From: Halopiger goleimassiliensis
GTDB taxonomy: Archaea; Halobacteriota; Halobacteria; Halobacteriales; Natrialbaceae
Reading direction: 5' to 3'
DNA: 64,000 bases
NCBI RefSeq assembly: GCF_000455345.1
Contig: NZ_HG315690.1
Coordinates: 2,183,360 to 2,247,359, forward strand
Part shown: in pieces, positions 46,020-55,802 of the stretch
Layout of the letters: the number at the start of each line of letters is the position of its first letter
How positions within the stretch are numbered: position 1 is the first letter of the stretch
Position numbers and translations under genes: made by a program
The notes under the pieces: generated by a model
Seen by the model: only the letters and a program-made list of their open reading frames with translations
What the model was told of the DNA's origin: nothing
The model's database searches: none

Positions 46020-47560
46020 TCACCACCACCGTCCCTGGCCCAGTCACGCGACCGCTCGATGGCATCGATCCAGCGGTCGTAGCGTGCGTCGGCCGTCTCG
46101 CGGTCCATCGCGGGATCGAACTGGCGGTCGACCTGCCAGTTGTCACGCAGTTCCTCGAGGTCGTCCCAGTAGCCGACGGCCAGTCCGGCGGCGTAAGCCG
46201 ACCCGAGCGCCGTCGTCTCGTCGACGACGGGGCGAACGATCTCCGAGCCGATGATATCGGACTGGAGCTGACAGAGGAAGTTGTTCTTGACCGCGCCGCC
46301 GTCGACCTTCAGCGTGGTCATCTCGATGCCCGAATCGGCCTCCATCGCCTCGGCGACGTCGCGGGTCTGGTAGGCGATCGACTCGAGCGTCGCCCGGACG
46401 ATGTGTTCCTTCCGGGTACCGCGGGTCATGCCGACGATGGTGCCGCGGGCGCGCTGGTCCCAGTGGGGCGCGCCCAGTCCCGTGAAGGCGGGGACGACGT
46501 AGACGCCGTCCGTCGAGTCGACGCTGCGGGCCAGTTCCGCCGTTTCCGAGGGATCGTCGATCAGGTCGACGTCCTCGAGCCACTCGATAGCCGCGCCGGT
46601 GACGAAGATCGAGCCCTCGAGGGCGTACTGGACCGGCTCGCCGGAACGCTGGAAGCCGATCGTCGTCAGCAGGCCGTGATCGCTCTCGACGGCCTCGTCA
46701 CCGGTGTTCATCAGGAAAAAGGAGCCGGTGCCGTAGGTGTTCTTCGCGTCGCCCGCGTCGAAGCAGGTCTGGCCGAACAGCGCGGCCTGCTGGTCGCCCA
46801 GCGCGCCCGCGACGGGGATCTCGGCCTCGAGGAAGCCGTCGGGATCGGTCGTCCCGTAGGTGGCCTCGTCGCTGGACGGGCGCACTTCGGGGAGCATCTC
46901 GCGCGGGATCGAGAACTCCGCGAGGAGGTCGTCATCCCACTCGAGGTCGTGGATGTTGTACAGCATCGTCCGCGAGGCGTTCGTGACCTCGGTGACGTGG
47001 TTGCCCGTGAGGTTGTAGATCAGCCACGTGTCGATCGTACCAAAGAGGATCTCACCCTGCTCGGCGCGATCGCGGACGTCCTCCGGCCGCGCGCGTTCCA
47101 TCTTGATCGGGTCGGCCTCCTCGAGCAACCACTCGGCTTTCGTCGCCGAGAAGTAGGCGTCGGCCTCGAGCCCCGTCTTCTCGCGGATCTCCTCGACCTT
47201 GCCTTCGTCCTCGAGTTGCTCGACCCGTTCGGTCGTCCGCCGATCCTGCCAGACGATGGCGTTGTGGACCGGGTTCCCGGAGTCGGCGTCCCAGAGCAGC
47301 GTCGTCTCGCGCTGGTTGGTGACGCCGATCGCCTCGAGCTGGTCGGGGGCGATCCCCGCGCGCCCGAGGGCGTCCGTGATGACCTGTTTGGTGTTCTCCC
47401 AGATCTCGATCGGGTCGTGTTCGACCCAGCCTGGTTCCGGGTAGATCTGTTCGTGTTTCTCGTAAGCGTTCGCGACGACTTGGCCTTCGTGATCGAACAC
47501 GAGGAATCGCGTGCCAGTCGTCCCCTGGTCAACTGCGCCGACGTACGTATCCACTGTCAC
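46016..47560 (-). CDS. glpK: Glycerol kinase
   Basis: 514 residues from the GTG at 47560 (in-frame GTGs at 47554 and 47569 are alternatives; no ATG fits). The ATP site GAVDQGTTGTR, glycerol-binding ITNQRETT-like GVTNQRETTLLWD and the GTGSFFLMNTG motif are intact. It phosphorylates glycerol to sn-glycerol 3-phosphate, the entry step for glpABC. Haloarchaea live with algae that release glycerol, so this is a major carbon route. The gene is divergent from glpA and overlaps the membrane protein gene. Confidence 0.96.
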   Translation of the reverse strand: MTVDTYVGAVDQGTTGTRFLVFDHEGQVVANAYEKHEQIYPEPGWVEHDPIEIWENTKQVITDALGRAGIAPDQLEAIGVTNQRETTLLWDADSGNPVHNAIVWQDRRTTERVEQLEDEGKVEEIREKTGLEADAYFSATKAEWLLEEADPIKMERARPEDVRDRAEQGEILFGTIDTWLIYNLTGNHVTEVTNASRTMLYNIHDLEWDDDLLAEFSIPREMLPEVRPSSDEATYGTTDPDGFLEAEIPVAGALGDQQAALFGQTCFDAGDAKNTYGTGSFFLMNTGDEAVESDHGLLTTIGFQRSGEPVQYALEGSIFVTGAAIEWLEDVDLIDDPSETAELARSVDSTDGVYVVPAFTGLGAPHWDQRARGTIVGMTRGTRKEHIVRATLESIAYQTRDVAEAMEADSGIEMTTLKVDGGAVKNNFLCQLQSDIIGSEIVRPVVDETTALGSAYAAGLAVGYWDDLEELRDNWQVDRQFDPAMDRETADARYDRWIDAIERSRDWARDGGGE

Positions 47561-47892
47561 TGGTGTCACCCCGCCGTGCGACGCCGTTCGTTTATCGACG
47601 ATCGCATGGCACTGATAAACAATCACGACTATCATTATAAATGTTTCCTCGTTACGACGGGCGTATCGAACGTACCGAAGAGGGCAGGTCGGACGGCAGT
47701 CGCGGCCGAAGTGGCTTCTCCGTCCAGTACGTGGCGATCGTTCCGTATCAACGTACCGAAACGATCGACGACCGAACTGGAAGGGGCCTCGTCCAACGGG
47801 ACGTCCGGTGGCCCACTCGCATCGATCCTTACCGACGTTGACGGGAACGCCGATAAAATAAAGGCCGACGCCACCGAGGTTCGAGTAACGGA
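47561..47892. promoter_or_regulatory. Divergent glpK-glpA promoter region
   Basis: 332 bp without a gene. TTATAATGA-type AT-rich sequence (on the minus strand, about 47632-47645) would be the glpK TATA box; GATAAAATAAAGG at 47850-47862 is a TATA-like box 30-40 bp before the glpA ATG. Co-location of both promoters fits joint induction by glycerol. Confidence 0.55.
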
Positions 47893-49623
47893 ATGGCACG
47901 TGACACCGACGTACTCGTTCTCGGCGGCGGATCGACAGGCTGTGGCATCGCCCGAGATCTGGCGATGCGCGGCCTCGAGGTCACCCTCGTCGAGCGCGGG
48001 AATCTGACCCACGGGACGACCGGGCGGATGCACGGCCTGCTCCACAGCGGGGGTCGCTACGCGGTCTCCGACAGGGCGAGCGCCCGAGAGTGCATCGAGG
48101 AAAACCGGGTTCTCCGGGAGATCGCCGGCCACTGCGTCGAGGAGACCGGCGGGCTGTTCGTCCAGCGACCCGAGGACTCCGACGAGTACTTCCAGGAGAA
48201 ACTCGAGGGGTGTCGCGCCTGTGACATCCCGGCGCGAGTGCTCTCGGCCCGCGAGGCCCGCGAGATCGAACCCTACCTCGCCGAGGACATCACGCGCGCG
48301 ATCGAAGTCCCCGACGGAGCGGTCGACCCGTTTCGACTGTGTGTCGCGAACGCCATCGACGCCGAGAGGCACGGCGCACGGATCGAGACCCACGCCGAAG
48401 TGGTCGACCTCCTGCGGGAGGGCGACGACGTCTACGGCGTGAAGGTGCGCCACGAGTCGGGGCCGGGCAAGCGCACGCACGCGACCCCGGGGACGACCGA
48501 GGAGATCACCGCCGAGTACGTCGTCAACGCGACGGGCGCGTGGGCCGGGCAGATCGGCGCGATGGCCGACTTAGCGATCGAGGTCCGGCCCTCGAAGGGC
48601 GTGATGACGATCATGAACGTCCGGCAGGTCGACACCGTGATCAACCGCTGTCGACCGAAAGGCGACGCCGACATCGTCGTCCCTCACGAGACGACTGCGA
48701 TTCTCGGTACAACGGACGAGGAGGTCGACGACCCGGACGACTACCCCGAAGAGCAGTGGGAGGTCGATCAGATGATCGACACCCTTTCAGAACTGGTGCC
48801 GATCCTCTCGGAGGCCCGGACGATCCGGTCGTTCTGGGGCGTCCGTCCGCTCTACGAGCCCCCGGGGACCGGCACCGACGATCCGACGGACATCACCCGC
48901 GACTTCTTCCTGCTCGATCACGCCGAGCGCGACGGCGTCGCCGGCATCTCGAGCATCGTGGGCGGCAAGTTCACCACCTACCGGGCGATGGCCGAGGAGA
49001 TCTCCGATCACGTCTGCGAGCGGTTGGGCGTCGACGCCCGGTGTGCGACCGCCGACGAACCCTTACCCGGCAGCGAGGACCTCGCGGTGCTCGAGGAAGG
49101 GATGGACGACTTCGGCCTCCGCTCGCCCGTCGCCCGCCGGAGCAAGCAACGGTTGGGCAGTCGCGCGAAGGAAGTGCTCGAGACCGACGAACCGAATCCG
49201 GTGCTCTGCCAGTGCGAGGGCGTCACCCGCGCGGAGGTGCAGGACGCGATCGAGGGGTCGGGCTCGGATCTGAACGCCGTCCGCATCCGCACCCGGGCCT
49301 CGATGGGTAACTGTCAGGGCGGCTTCTGCTGTCAGAACCTGGCCAACGAACTCCACCCCGAGTACGACGAGGAGACGGTCCGCGAGGCGCTTTCCGAACT
49401 CTTCCAGGAACGGTGGAAGGGTCAGCGCCACGCGCTCTGGGGCGAACAGCTCTCGCAGGCCATGCTCAACTACGCGCTGCACGCGACGACGATGAACCGG
49501 GACCGCGATCCGGCGAGCGACGCGCGGGACCTCGAGTACGACGCCTTCGACGGCGGGCGACGGGCGGAGCCACGCGCCGACGGGAGCGGCCAGCCGATGG
49601 CCGACGACCGAGGTGACCGCTGA
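47893..49623 (+). CDS. glpA: Anaerobic glycerol-3-phosphate dehydrogenase subunit A
   Basis: 576 residues. The FAD motif [21 protein letters not shown] begins near residue 7. [21 protein letters not shown] and the [12 protein letters not shown] motif match GlpA. The C-terminal BFD-type domain has four Cys in CQCEGVTR and GNCQGGFC for a [2Fe-2S] cluster. It oxidises glycerol 3-phosphate to DHAP and passes electrons to GlpB/C. A disordered acidic tail follows. It leads the glpABC operon. Confidence 0.95.
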   Translation: MARDTDVLVLGGGSTGCGIARDLAMRGLEVTLVERGNLTHGTTGRMHGLLHSGGRYAVSDRASARECIEENRVLREIAGHCVEETGGLFVQRPEDSDEYFQEKLEGCRACDIPARVLSAREAREIEPYLAEDITRAIEVPDGAVDPFRLCVANAIDAERHGARIETHAEVVDLLREGDDVYGVKVRHESGPGKRTHATPGTTEEITAEYVVNATGAWAGQIGAMADLAIEVRPSKGVMTIMNVRQVDTVINRCRPKGDADIVVPHETTAILGTTDEEVDDPDDYPEEQWEVDQMIDTLSELVPILSEARTIRSFWGVRPLYEPPGTGTDDPTDITRDFFLLDHAERDGVAGISSIVGGKFTTYRAMAEEISDHVCERLGVDARCATADEPLPGSEDLAVLEEGMDDFGLRSPVARRSKQRLGSRAKEVLETDEPNPVLCQCEGVTRAEVQDAIEGSGSDLNAVRIRTRASMGNCQGGFCCQNLANELHPEYDEETVREALSELFQERWKGQRHALWGEQLSQAMLNYALHATTMNRDRDPASDARDLEYDAFDGGRRAEPRADGSGQPMADDRGDR

Positions 49624-49624
49624 G

Positions 49625-51022
49625 ATGGCCATCGAGGACGACGTCCTCGTCATCGGCGGCGGCCTGGCGGGGGCGATGGCGGCGCTGTCGGCCGCAGACG
49701 CGAACGAAGACGCGCGCGTCCGGCTGGTAACCTACAAACAGAGCACGCTGCGTCACGCCAGCGGGCTGATCGACGTGCTGGGCTACGCGCCGGACGGCGT
49801 CTCCGCGAGCAACGCGAGCGGCGGTTCGTCGGACTCGTCCGACGTAAATGGACCGCTGACCGATCCCTTCGACGTGCTCGACGATATGCCCGAGGGCCAC
49901 CCCTACGAACGCGTCGGGAGCGAGGCGGTCCGCGAGGGACTGGCGCTCTTCGACGAGGTCGTCGGCGACGCCTACGCGGGCGCACACACGGAGACGAACG
50001 CCTTGGTCCCCACTCACGGCGGCACGGTCAAGCCGACCGCGCGCTACCCCGTCTCGACGGCTGCGGGACTGGCTAGCGACGACCGCGACGCCCTGCTGGT
50101 CGGCTTCGAGACGCTGCCGGACTTCGACGCCCCGCTGGCCGCCGCGCACCTCGAGGCCGCGGGCGTGCCGTTCTCGGCGCGGGGCGTCACGATTCCCTTC
50201 CCCGGAATCGTGCGCGACGACGCGAAGGTGACCCGGTACGCCCACCTGCTCGACCGGGACGAACCCGTGACGACGGGTGCCGGCGAGACCGGCGCGCGCG
50301 AGGCGCTCGCGACGACGGTGGCCGACCACCTCGCCGGCGAGTCCCGCGTCGGCCTCCCCGCCGTGCTGGGCGACGAGCACGCCGCGGCGGTGCGGGCCGA
50401 CCTCGCTGACGCCCTCGGCGTCGACGTCTTCGAGGTCCCGATGGGGCCGCCGAGTCTCCCAGGTATACGACTCGAGGATCGGCTGTTCGAGGCGCTCGAG
50501 GACGCCGACGTCCGGGTGACCTCGGGCGTGCCGGTGATCGATTACGAGACCGCCGACGCGTCGAGGAGCGCCACCGGCACGGGTGCGACGGCTACCGACG
50601 GCGGGACGGCCGGCGACGACCGGATCGATCACGTCGTCGTCGACCGCAACGGCACCGAGATCCCCCACCGGGCCGAGCAGTACGTCCTCGCGACCGGCGG
50701 ACTGGTCGGCAAGGGCGTTCGCTCGGAACGCGACCGAGTGTTCGAACCGATCTTCGACTGCTACGTCCCCCACGCCGCGGACCGCTACGACTGGTTCGTC
50801 GACGACGTCTTCGGCGAACAGCCCTACGCGCGGTTCGGCCTCGCGCCGGACCGCGAGCTACGGCCGCTCGACGCCGACGACGAGCCCGAGTTCTCGAACC
50901 TCCGGGCGGCGGGGGCCGTCCTGGGCGGTTACGACTTCGCGGCCGAGAAGTCCGGCGCTGGCGTCTCGATCGCGACGGGCTACGTCGCGGGGCGACGGGC
51001 GGCCGAGGAGGTGGGGCGATGA
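49625..51022 (+). CDS. glpB: Anaerobic glycerol-3-phosphate dehydrogenase subunit B
   Basis: 465 residues from the ATG at 49625 (1 bp after the glpA stop; an in-frame GTG at 49613 would overlap it). The FAD motif VLVIGGGLAGAMAALSAAD and the later FSARGVTIPFPGI and GGLVGKGVRSERDRVFEPIF match GlpB. It is the second flavoprotein subunit of the complex. An Ala/Gly/Thr-rich insert (about 300-325) is low complexity. Its stop overlaps a 32-codon micro-ORF by 4 bp. Confidence 0.92.
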   Translation: MAIEDDVLVIGGGLAGAMAALSAADANEDARVRLVTYKQSTLRHASGLIDVLGYAPDGVSASNASGGSSDSSDVNGPLTDPFDVLDDMPEGHPYERVGSEAVREGLALFDEVVGDAYAGAHTETNALVPTHGGTVKPTARYPVSTAAGLASDDRDALLVGFETLPDFDAPLAAAHLEAAGVPFSARGVTIPFPGIVRDDAKVTRYAHLLDRDEPVTTGAGETGAREALATTVADHLAGESRVGLPAVLGDEHAAAVRADLADALGVDVFEVPMGPPSLPGIRLEDRLFEALEDADVRVTSGVPVIDYETADASRSATGTGATATDGGTAGDDRIDHVVVDRNGTEIPHRAEQYVLATGGLVGKGVRSERDRVFEPIFDCYVPHAADRYDWFVDDVFGEQPYARFGLAPDRELRPLDADDEPEFSNLRAAGAVLGGYDFAAEKSGAGVSIATGYVAGRRAAEEVGR

Positions 51023-51117
51023 GCGAACCAACCGACGCGCGAACCGAGCGTAGACCGGCCCGCTCGAGTGAGGGGGCCGACGCCGAGCGACAGATGCGGA
51101 CACAGGTGATCTCATGA
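51019..51117 (+). CDS. 32-codon micro-ORF bridging glpB and glpC
   Basis: ATG at 51019 overlaps the glpB stop (ATGA), and its own stop at 51117 overlaps the glpC ATG (51114) in the same way. The peptide would be polar (SEPTDARTERRPARSSEGAD) and ends RQMRTQVIS. Without it ribosomes leaving glpB would face a 91-bp gap to glpC. A translational-coupling role is inferred; the peptide itself may have no function. Confidence 0.45.
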   Translation: MSEPTDARTERRPARSSEGADAERQMRTQVIS

Positions 51118-52448
51118 GCGACGCAGAACGACCGATCGACGATCACGTACCGGGCGCGGAAGACGAGGAGTTCGAACCGGTCCAGGTGTTCCCCGAGGCC
51201 GAGGAGATGGATCTCCGGCCGGGCGCGGACAACTGTTACAAGTGCTCGACCTGCGACACGAACTGTCCCGTCGCCGAGGTCGACGACGAGTTCCCCGGCC
51301 CGAAGTTCCAGGGGCCGGAACAGTGGCGGCTCAAGCGCCAGGAGGACCACGACATCGACGACTCCGTGATGAAGTGTTCGAACTGCATGCGCTGTGACGC
51401 GGCCTGTCCCTCGGAGGTGCCGCTGTCGCAGATGCACAACACCGCCCGTGCGGAGTACGTCGAAGAGAACATGAGCAAGCTTTCCCGGGAGTACTGGCGC
51501 AACCGGATGCTCGCGAACTACCGCCGGTTGGCACCGCTCGGCGCGGCCTTTCCCCGGACGGCGAACTTCGTGACCGGGCTGTCGATCACGAAGTGGCTCG
51601 GCGAGAAACTGCTCGGGATCACGAGCGAGCGCGAACTGCCGGAGTTCGCCACCGAAACCTTCCGCGAGTGGTGGGCGAAACGAGGCGGCGCACAGGTCAC
51701 AAATCCGGACAAGCGCGTCGCCTACTTCCACGGCTGTTACGCCAACTACAACACCCCCGAGGTGGCGAAGGCGCTAGTGCGGGTCTACGAACACTTCGGT
51801 TACGAGATCCTGCTTCCCGACCAGGACTGTTCCGGCACGCCGATGTTCGCCAACGGCATGCTCGAGGACGCCCGCCGGGCCGCCGAGACCAACGTCGAGG
51901 AACTCGCCGCGGCCATCCGGGACGGCGCGGACGTCGTCGCCTCCTGCAGTTCGTGTTCGATGTCGCTGCGCCAGGAGTACCCCGAACTGTTCGACTTCGA
52001 GGACACCGAGTCGGTCGCCGAGAACACCTGGGACGCCCTCGAGTACCTCCGGGTCCACGAGGACCTCGAGCGCGAACTGGAGGGTACCGAAGTCGAGGGG
52101 TTCGACGACTTCGCCTATCACGCACCGTGTCATTCACGTAATCAGGGCCTCGATAGACAGACGATCGAACTGATGGACGCGATCGACGGCATCGAGGCCC
52201 ACGACGTGGGGGACTCCTGTTCGGGCATCTCGGGCACCTACGGCTGGAAGGCCGAGAACTACGAGACGTCGATGGCCATCGGGGAAGAGATGTTCGAACA
52301 CATGGAGGACGCCCCCGCCGAAACCGGGCTGACGGAGTGTCCCACCTGCTCGATGCAGATGGGCCACGGCACCGGCTACGAGATCAAACACACCCTCGAG
52401 GTGCTCGAGGCGGCCCTCGTCGGGCCGGAGGCCGGCGGCAGCGAATGA
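51114..52448 (+). CDS. glpC: Anaerobic glycerol-3-phosphate dehydrogenase subunit C
   Basis: 444 residues. Two [4Fe-4S] motifs (CYKCSTCDTNCP near 41-52 and CSNCMRCDAACP near 88-99) are followed by two CCG-type domains (HGCYANYNTPE, SCSSCSMSLRQEYP, APCHSRNQG, CPTCSMQMGHG). It transfers electrons from GlpAB to the membrane quinone pool. An N-terminal acidic extension is present. Its stop overlaps the Cdc6-like gene by 4 bp (ATGA), so that gene is in the operon. Confidence 0.94.
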   Translation: MSDAERPIDDHVPGAEDEEFEPVQVFPEAEEMDLRPGADNCYKCSTCDTNCPVAEVDDEFPGPKFQGPEQWRLKRQEDHDIDDSVMKCSNCMRCDAACPSEVPLSQMHNTARAEYVEENMSKLSREYWRNRMLANYRRLAPLGAAFPRTANFVTGLSITKWLGEKLLGITSERELPEFATETFREWWAKRGGAQVTNPDKRVAYFHGCYANYNTPEVAKALVRVYEHFGYEILLPDQDCSGTPMFANGMLEDARRAAETNVEELAAAIRDGADVVASCSSCSMSLRQEYPELFDFEDTESVAENTWDALEYLRVHEDLERELEGTEVEGFDDFAYHAPCHSRNQGLDRQTIELMDAIDGIEAHDVGDSCSGISGTYGWKAENYETSMAIGEEMFEHMEDAPAETGLTECPTCSMQMGHGTGYEIKHTLEVLEAALVGPEAGGSE

Positions 52449-53605
52449 ACCTGCAGGAGCGCATCGACCGACGACGATCCGCCCACGGGAACGGAACGAT
52501 CGTCGTCGACAGAACCCATCTCGCGCCGGTCGTCCACCGGCCGGAGCCGGTCGGTCGTGGCTCGGTGATCGAACAGTTGCTGGACGCCCTCGAGCCGGTG
52601 TTCGGCGGCGACCTCCCGGACCCCGTCGCGGTCGTCGGCCCACAGGGAGCGGGGAAATCCGCTGTCGTAACGGCGACGTTCGACGCCCTGAACGATCGAC
52701 TCGGGACACCGGATCGGTCGATCGAGACGACGACTCGAGCGGGTCCTGCCGAACCGGTGACGTGGTTCGTCACCGTCGACGCGCGCGGCATCGACAGCGA
52801 GTTCGCGTTCTACCGGGCGCTCCTCTCGGGGATCACGTCCGAGCCGGTTCCGAGCGGCGGGATCGGAACCGAGGAGGTACGCGACCGGCTCCGAAGCCGT
52901 CTCGATCGATCCGACCGACGCGCCGTCGTCGCCGTCGATCACCACGACGAACCCGGCAGTCTCGGCTTCGATCGCGTCCGTGACCTCCTCGAGCCGATGG
53001 CAGACAGCCTCTCGCTGGTCGCCGTCGGCCAGGAGCCCCCCGACGGGTGGCACGAGGCGCGGATCACCGTGCCGGCCTACCGCCAGCACGAACTCGTCGA
53101 CGTCCTTACCGCCAGAGCCTCGACCGGCCTCGCACCGGGCGTGCTGGAACACGAGGCGATCCGCGACCTCGCGGACTGGGCCGACGGCGACGCCCACGAC
53201 GCGTTCGCGGCGCTCTTTACCGCGGCCGTGTTCGCCGGCGACGACGGCGGGCCGATCACCGACGCCCACCTCGAGCGCGCGAAGGCGGACGTCCCTGCGG
53301 ATAGTGTCCACGTCGGACGCGCGCTGGCCGTCCCACGCACCCGACAGCGGGTGTTGCTGGAACTGGTGCGGACGGAGGACACGCGGGCGGCGATCCGAGA
53401 CCTGGCCGAGGTCATCGCCGACCGGACGGACCTGACGGCCGGTACGGTCGAGCGATTCCTGTACGAACTCGCCGACCGGGGCGTCTTAGAGCGAACGCCG
53501 TTGCCAGGGGAGGGAAGCGGCCGCAGTCCGAGTTCCGTCGAGCCACGGTTCCCACTGACGGTCTTCCGGACGCTGACGACTGCGGAGGGAGCGGACTCGA
53601 CGTGA
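52445..53605 (+). CDS. Cdc6-like AAA ATPase with winged helix
   Basis: 386 residues from the ATG at 52445. Walker A GPQGAGKSA near 68-76; the Walker B-like strand reads VVAVDHHDE; the lid has DGDAHDAFAAL where Orc1/Cdc6 has GDARxAL. A winged helix occupies about 290-355. Differences from true Orc1/Cdc6 initiators (changed sensor residues, placement in a metabolic operon, no visible origin repeats nearby) suggest a paralogue recruited for another task. It overlaps glpC by 4 bp and is 65 bp upstream of a CHAT protease gene. Confidence 0.75.
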   Translation: MNLQERIDRRRSAHGNGTIVVDRTHLAPVVHRPEPVGRGSVIEQLLDALEPVFGGDLPDPVAVVGPQGAGKSAVVTATFDALNDRLGTPDRSIETTTRAGPAEPVTWFVTVDARGIDSEFAFYRALLSGITSEPVPSGGIGTEEVRDRLRSRLDRSDRRAVVAVDHHDEPGSLGFDRVRDLLEPMADSLSLVAVGQEPPDGWHEARITVPAYRQHELVDVLTARASTGLAPGVLEHEAIRDLADWADGDAHDAFAALFTAAVFAGDDGGPITDAHLERAKADVPADSVHVGRALAVPRTRQRVLLELVRTEDTRAAIRDLAEVIADRTDLTAGTVERFLYELADRGVLERTPLPGEGSGRSPSSVEPRFPLTVFRTLTTAEGADST

Positions 53606-53670
53606 CGTATGCCCAGTAGAAACTTTTAGTGATACGGCCAGAAACTAGGTCGATATTCGATCACGGAGAT

Positions 53671-55746
53671 ATGACGATCACGTTCGAGGAAACGGCGGCA
53701 CCGCCCGGGATCACGATACACGATTCGATCGAGCAGCGGCGACTCCACCTCGAGACGAGCGATCCCGTGGCGCTCGAGTCCGTCGACACCGAGGCCTTCG
53801 AGTTCCCGCTCGATCGGGCCTGCCGGTTCGAGGCCGAGGAGGTCACCCTCGATCAGACCCCGTCCGTGACGATCCACGGCGCGACCGGCGAGAGCGAACG
53901 GAGCCTCACCGCGGGCGAGACCGCCCGACTCACCGACGGCGTCCAGTACATCGGGCTGAGCGGGGCGATCAAACTCTACTGTCGGGTCGAGGGTCCCGGA
54001 ACGATCGAACTCGGGATGACGTCGGTCCGGATCGCGGTCGACCGGCCGCGGACGATCACGCTCGGCGCGCGGTCCCTCCACGACAGGCCAGCCGCGACGG
54101 TCGTGACCGACTCGAGCGTCGACTCGATGATGGAGGCCGTCTCCGTCCTCTCCTCGGCGCTGAAGACCACGTCGCCGGAACGGACGTGGCCGACCCTCAG
54201 GGGCCACCCGCCGCTGGTCGAACTGGGCGATCGCCTGTCGATCCCGGACGAACTCGAGCGACCCACCGGCGAGGTCGAACTCGTCGTCCCCGCGGAGTAC
54301 GGGGCCGTGTTCACGGCTGCGCCGCTCGCGTTCTTCCTCGAGGCGCGCGTCCGTTCCGGCGAGTGCCCGCGGCTCCGGACGCCACGGTTCGAGTACTCCC
54401 TGGGACGGAAGCGGCCGCTCGCCGACGACGTCGGACGCCTGCTGAAGCGGTCGTTCTTCCTCGACTGTCTCGCCCGCACTGAGGGGGTCTACCAGTACGA
54501 CCTCCACGAGCGGTCCGTCCTCGAGGACGACCTGCCGTTCGACCTGGCCGAGACGTACGAGCGGTCGCTACCTGAACGGCTGGAGCGATACCTCGAGGTG
54601 CCGTACGATCGGCTCGAACCACATATGCCGCGGTGGCCGCTGACCGCCCACGTCCCGGCGGACCCCGAGGGGGTCGAACTCCTCCCGTTCATCGCCAACG
54701 AACTCGGGATCGTCCGGGAAGCGAACGGCCGGACGCCCGACTCGGTCCCCGGTCCGGAGCCGGCGAACGCGCAACTGGTCAGATCGGCCGCCCAGTACCG
54801 ATCTTCGCCGTCGAGTGGCGAGGAGTCCACGTTCGTCACGCCCACCGGTGCCGACGAGTCGGTCGAGCAAGCCTGGTTCGGCGACGGGATCCCCACCGGG
54901 GCGTCGAAGGCCACGATCGAGGCCTACCGGAATCAACTCGACCGCGATCCGCGCAGCGAGTCGATCGAGATCCTGCTCGTGTGTAACGACGCTCGGATGA
55001 TCGAAGAACACGACCTCCTCGACGAGGCCTACGGCAACCGGGAGGAACTCCCCTTCGAGATCCACTCCGAGTTCGGCGTCGATACCGATCGGATGGCCAC
55101 GTTGCTCGCCGACGGCGGCTACGACTTCCTCCACTACATCGGTCACGCGACCGAGGACGGACTCGAGTGTCCCGACGGCGACCTCGACATCCGGTCGCTC
55201 GAGTCGGTCGATCTCGGGGTGTTCTTCCTCAACGCTTGCCGGTCGTACGAACAGGGACTTGCGTTGACTCGCCGCGGCGCTTACGGCGGCGTGAGTACCT
55301 ACAGCGACGTGATCAACGACGACGCGGTCGAAGCCGGGGAGACGCTGGCGCGCCTGCTCAACCGCGGCTTTCCGCTGAGAGGAGCGCTCGAGATCGCCCG
55401 TGAGTACAGCACGCTCGGCGATCAGTATCTCATCGTCGGTGACGGGTCGGCCGACATCGCCCAGTCGGATGGTGGTGCGCCGGCGATCATCGAACTCACG
55501 TCCGAAACCGAAACAAAGTACGAATTCAGCAGTCGATCGTACTCGACGAAGGAGTACAAACTGGGGACGGCGACGGCGACGACGTTCGAATCGGTTCTCG
55601 ATCGCCACCTCACGCCGGGGCGAGTACCACCGTCTCGAGTGAGTCGTCACTCACTGCTCGATTACTTGACGTGGACGGAGTACCCGATCCGCTTCGAGGA
55701 GCAACTGTACTGGAACGATGGAATCGGAATCGACGTACTCGACTAA
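53671..55746 (+). CDS. CHAT-domain caspase-like protease
   Basis: 691 residues. The N-terminal ~150 residues are beta-rich, the middle (150-440) is mixed with low-complexity Ser/Glu stretches, and the C-terminal CHAT domain holds the dyad: His492 in FLHYIGHATEDG and Cys523 in FFLNACRSYEQG. Both are in the right secondary-structure context for CHAT/caspase-HetF proteases. No membrane segment or signal is seen, so it is cytoplasmic. A TATA-like CTTTTAGTG lies about 45 bp upstream. CHAT proteases elsewhere act in signalling, cell death or phage defence; the substrate here is unknown. Confidence 0.82.
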   Translation: MTITFEETAAPPGITIHDSIEQRRLHLETSDPVALESVDTEAFEFPLDRACRFEAEEVTLDQTPSVTIHGATGESERSLTAGETARLTDGVQYIGLSGAIKLYCRVEGPGTIELGMTSVRIAVDRPRTITLGARSLHDRPAATVVTDSSVDSMMEAVSVLSSALKTTSPERTWPTLRGHPPLVELGDRLSIPDELERPTGEVELVVPAEYGAVFTAAPLAFFLEARVRSGECPRLRTPRFEYSLGRKRPLADDVGRLLKRSFFLDCLARTEGVYQYDLHERSVLEDDLPFDLAETYERSLPERLERYLEVPYDRLEPHMPRWPLTAHVPADPEGVELLPFIANELGIVREANGRTPDSVPGPEPANAQLVRSAAQYRSSPSSGEESTFVTPTGADESVEQAWFGDGIPTGASKATIEAYRNQLDRDPRSESIEILLVCNDARMIEEHDLLDEAYGNREELPFEIHSEFGVDTDRMATLLADGGYDFLHYIGHATEDGLECPDGDLDIRSLESVDLGVFFLNACRSYEQGLALTRRGAYGGVSTYSDVINDDAVEAGETLARLLNRGFPLRGALEIAREYSTLGDQYLIVGDGSADIAQSDGGAPAIIELTSETETKYEFSSRSYSTKEYKLGTATATTFESVLDRHLTPGRVPPSRVSRHSLLDYLTWTEYPIRFEEQLYWNDGIGIDVLD

Positions 55747-55802
55747 CGGTCGGTCTTCGCTTCGGTACTCCACCTGAGGAATAGCGCCTTTCGATCGATC
55801 GG

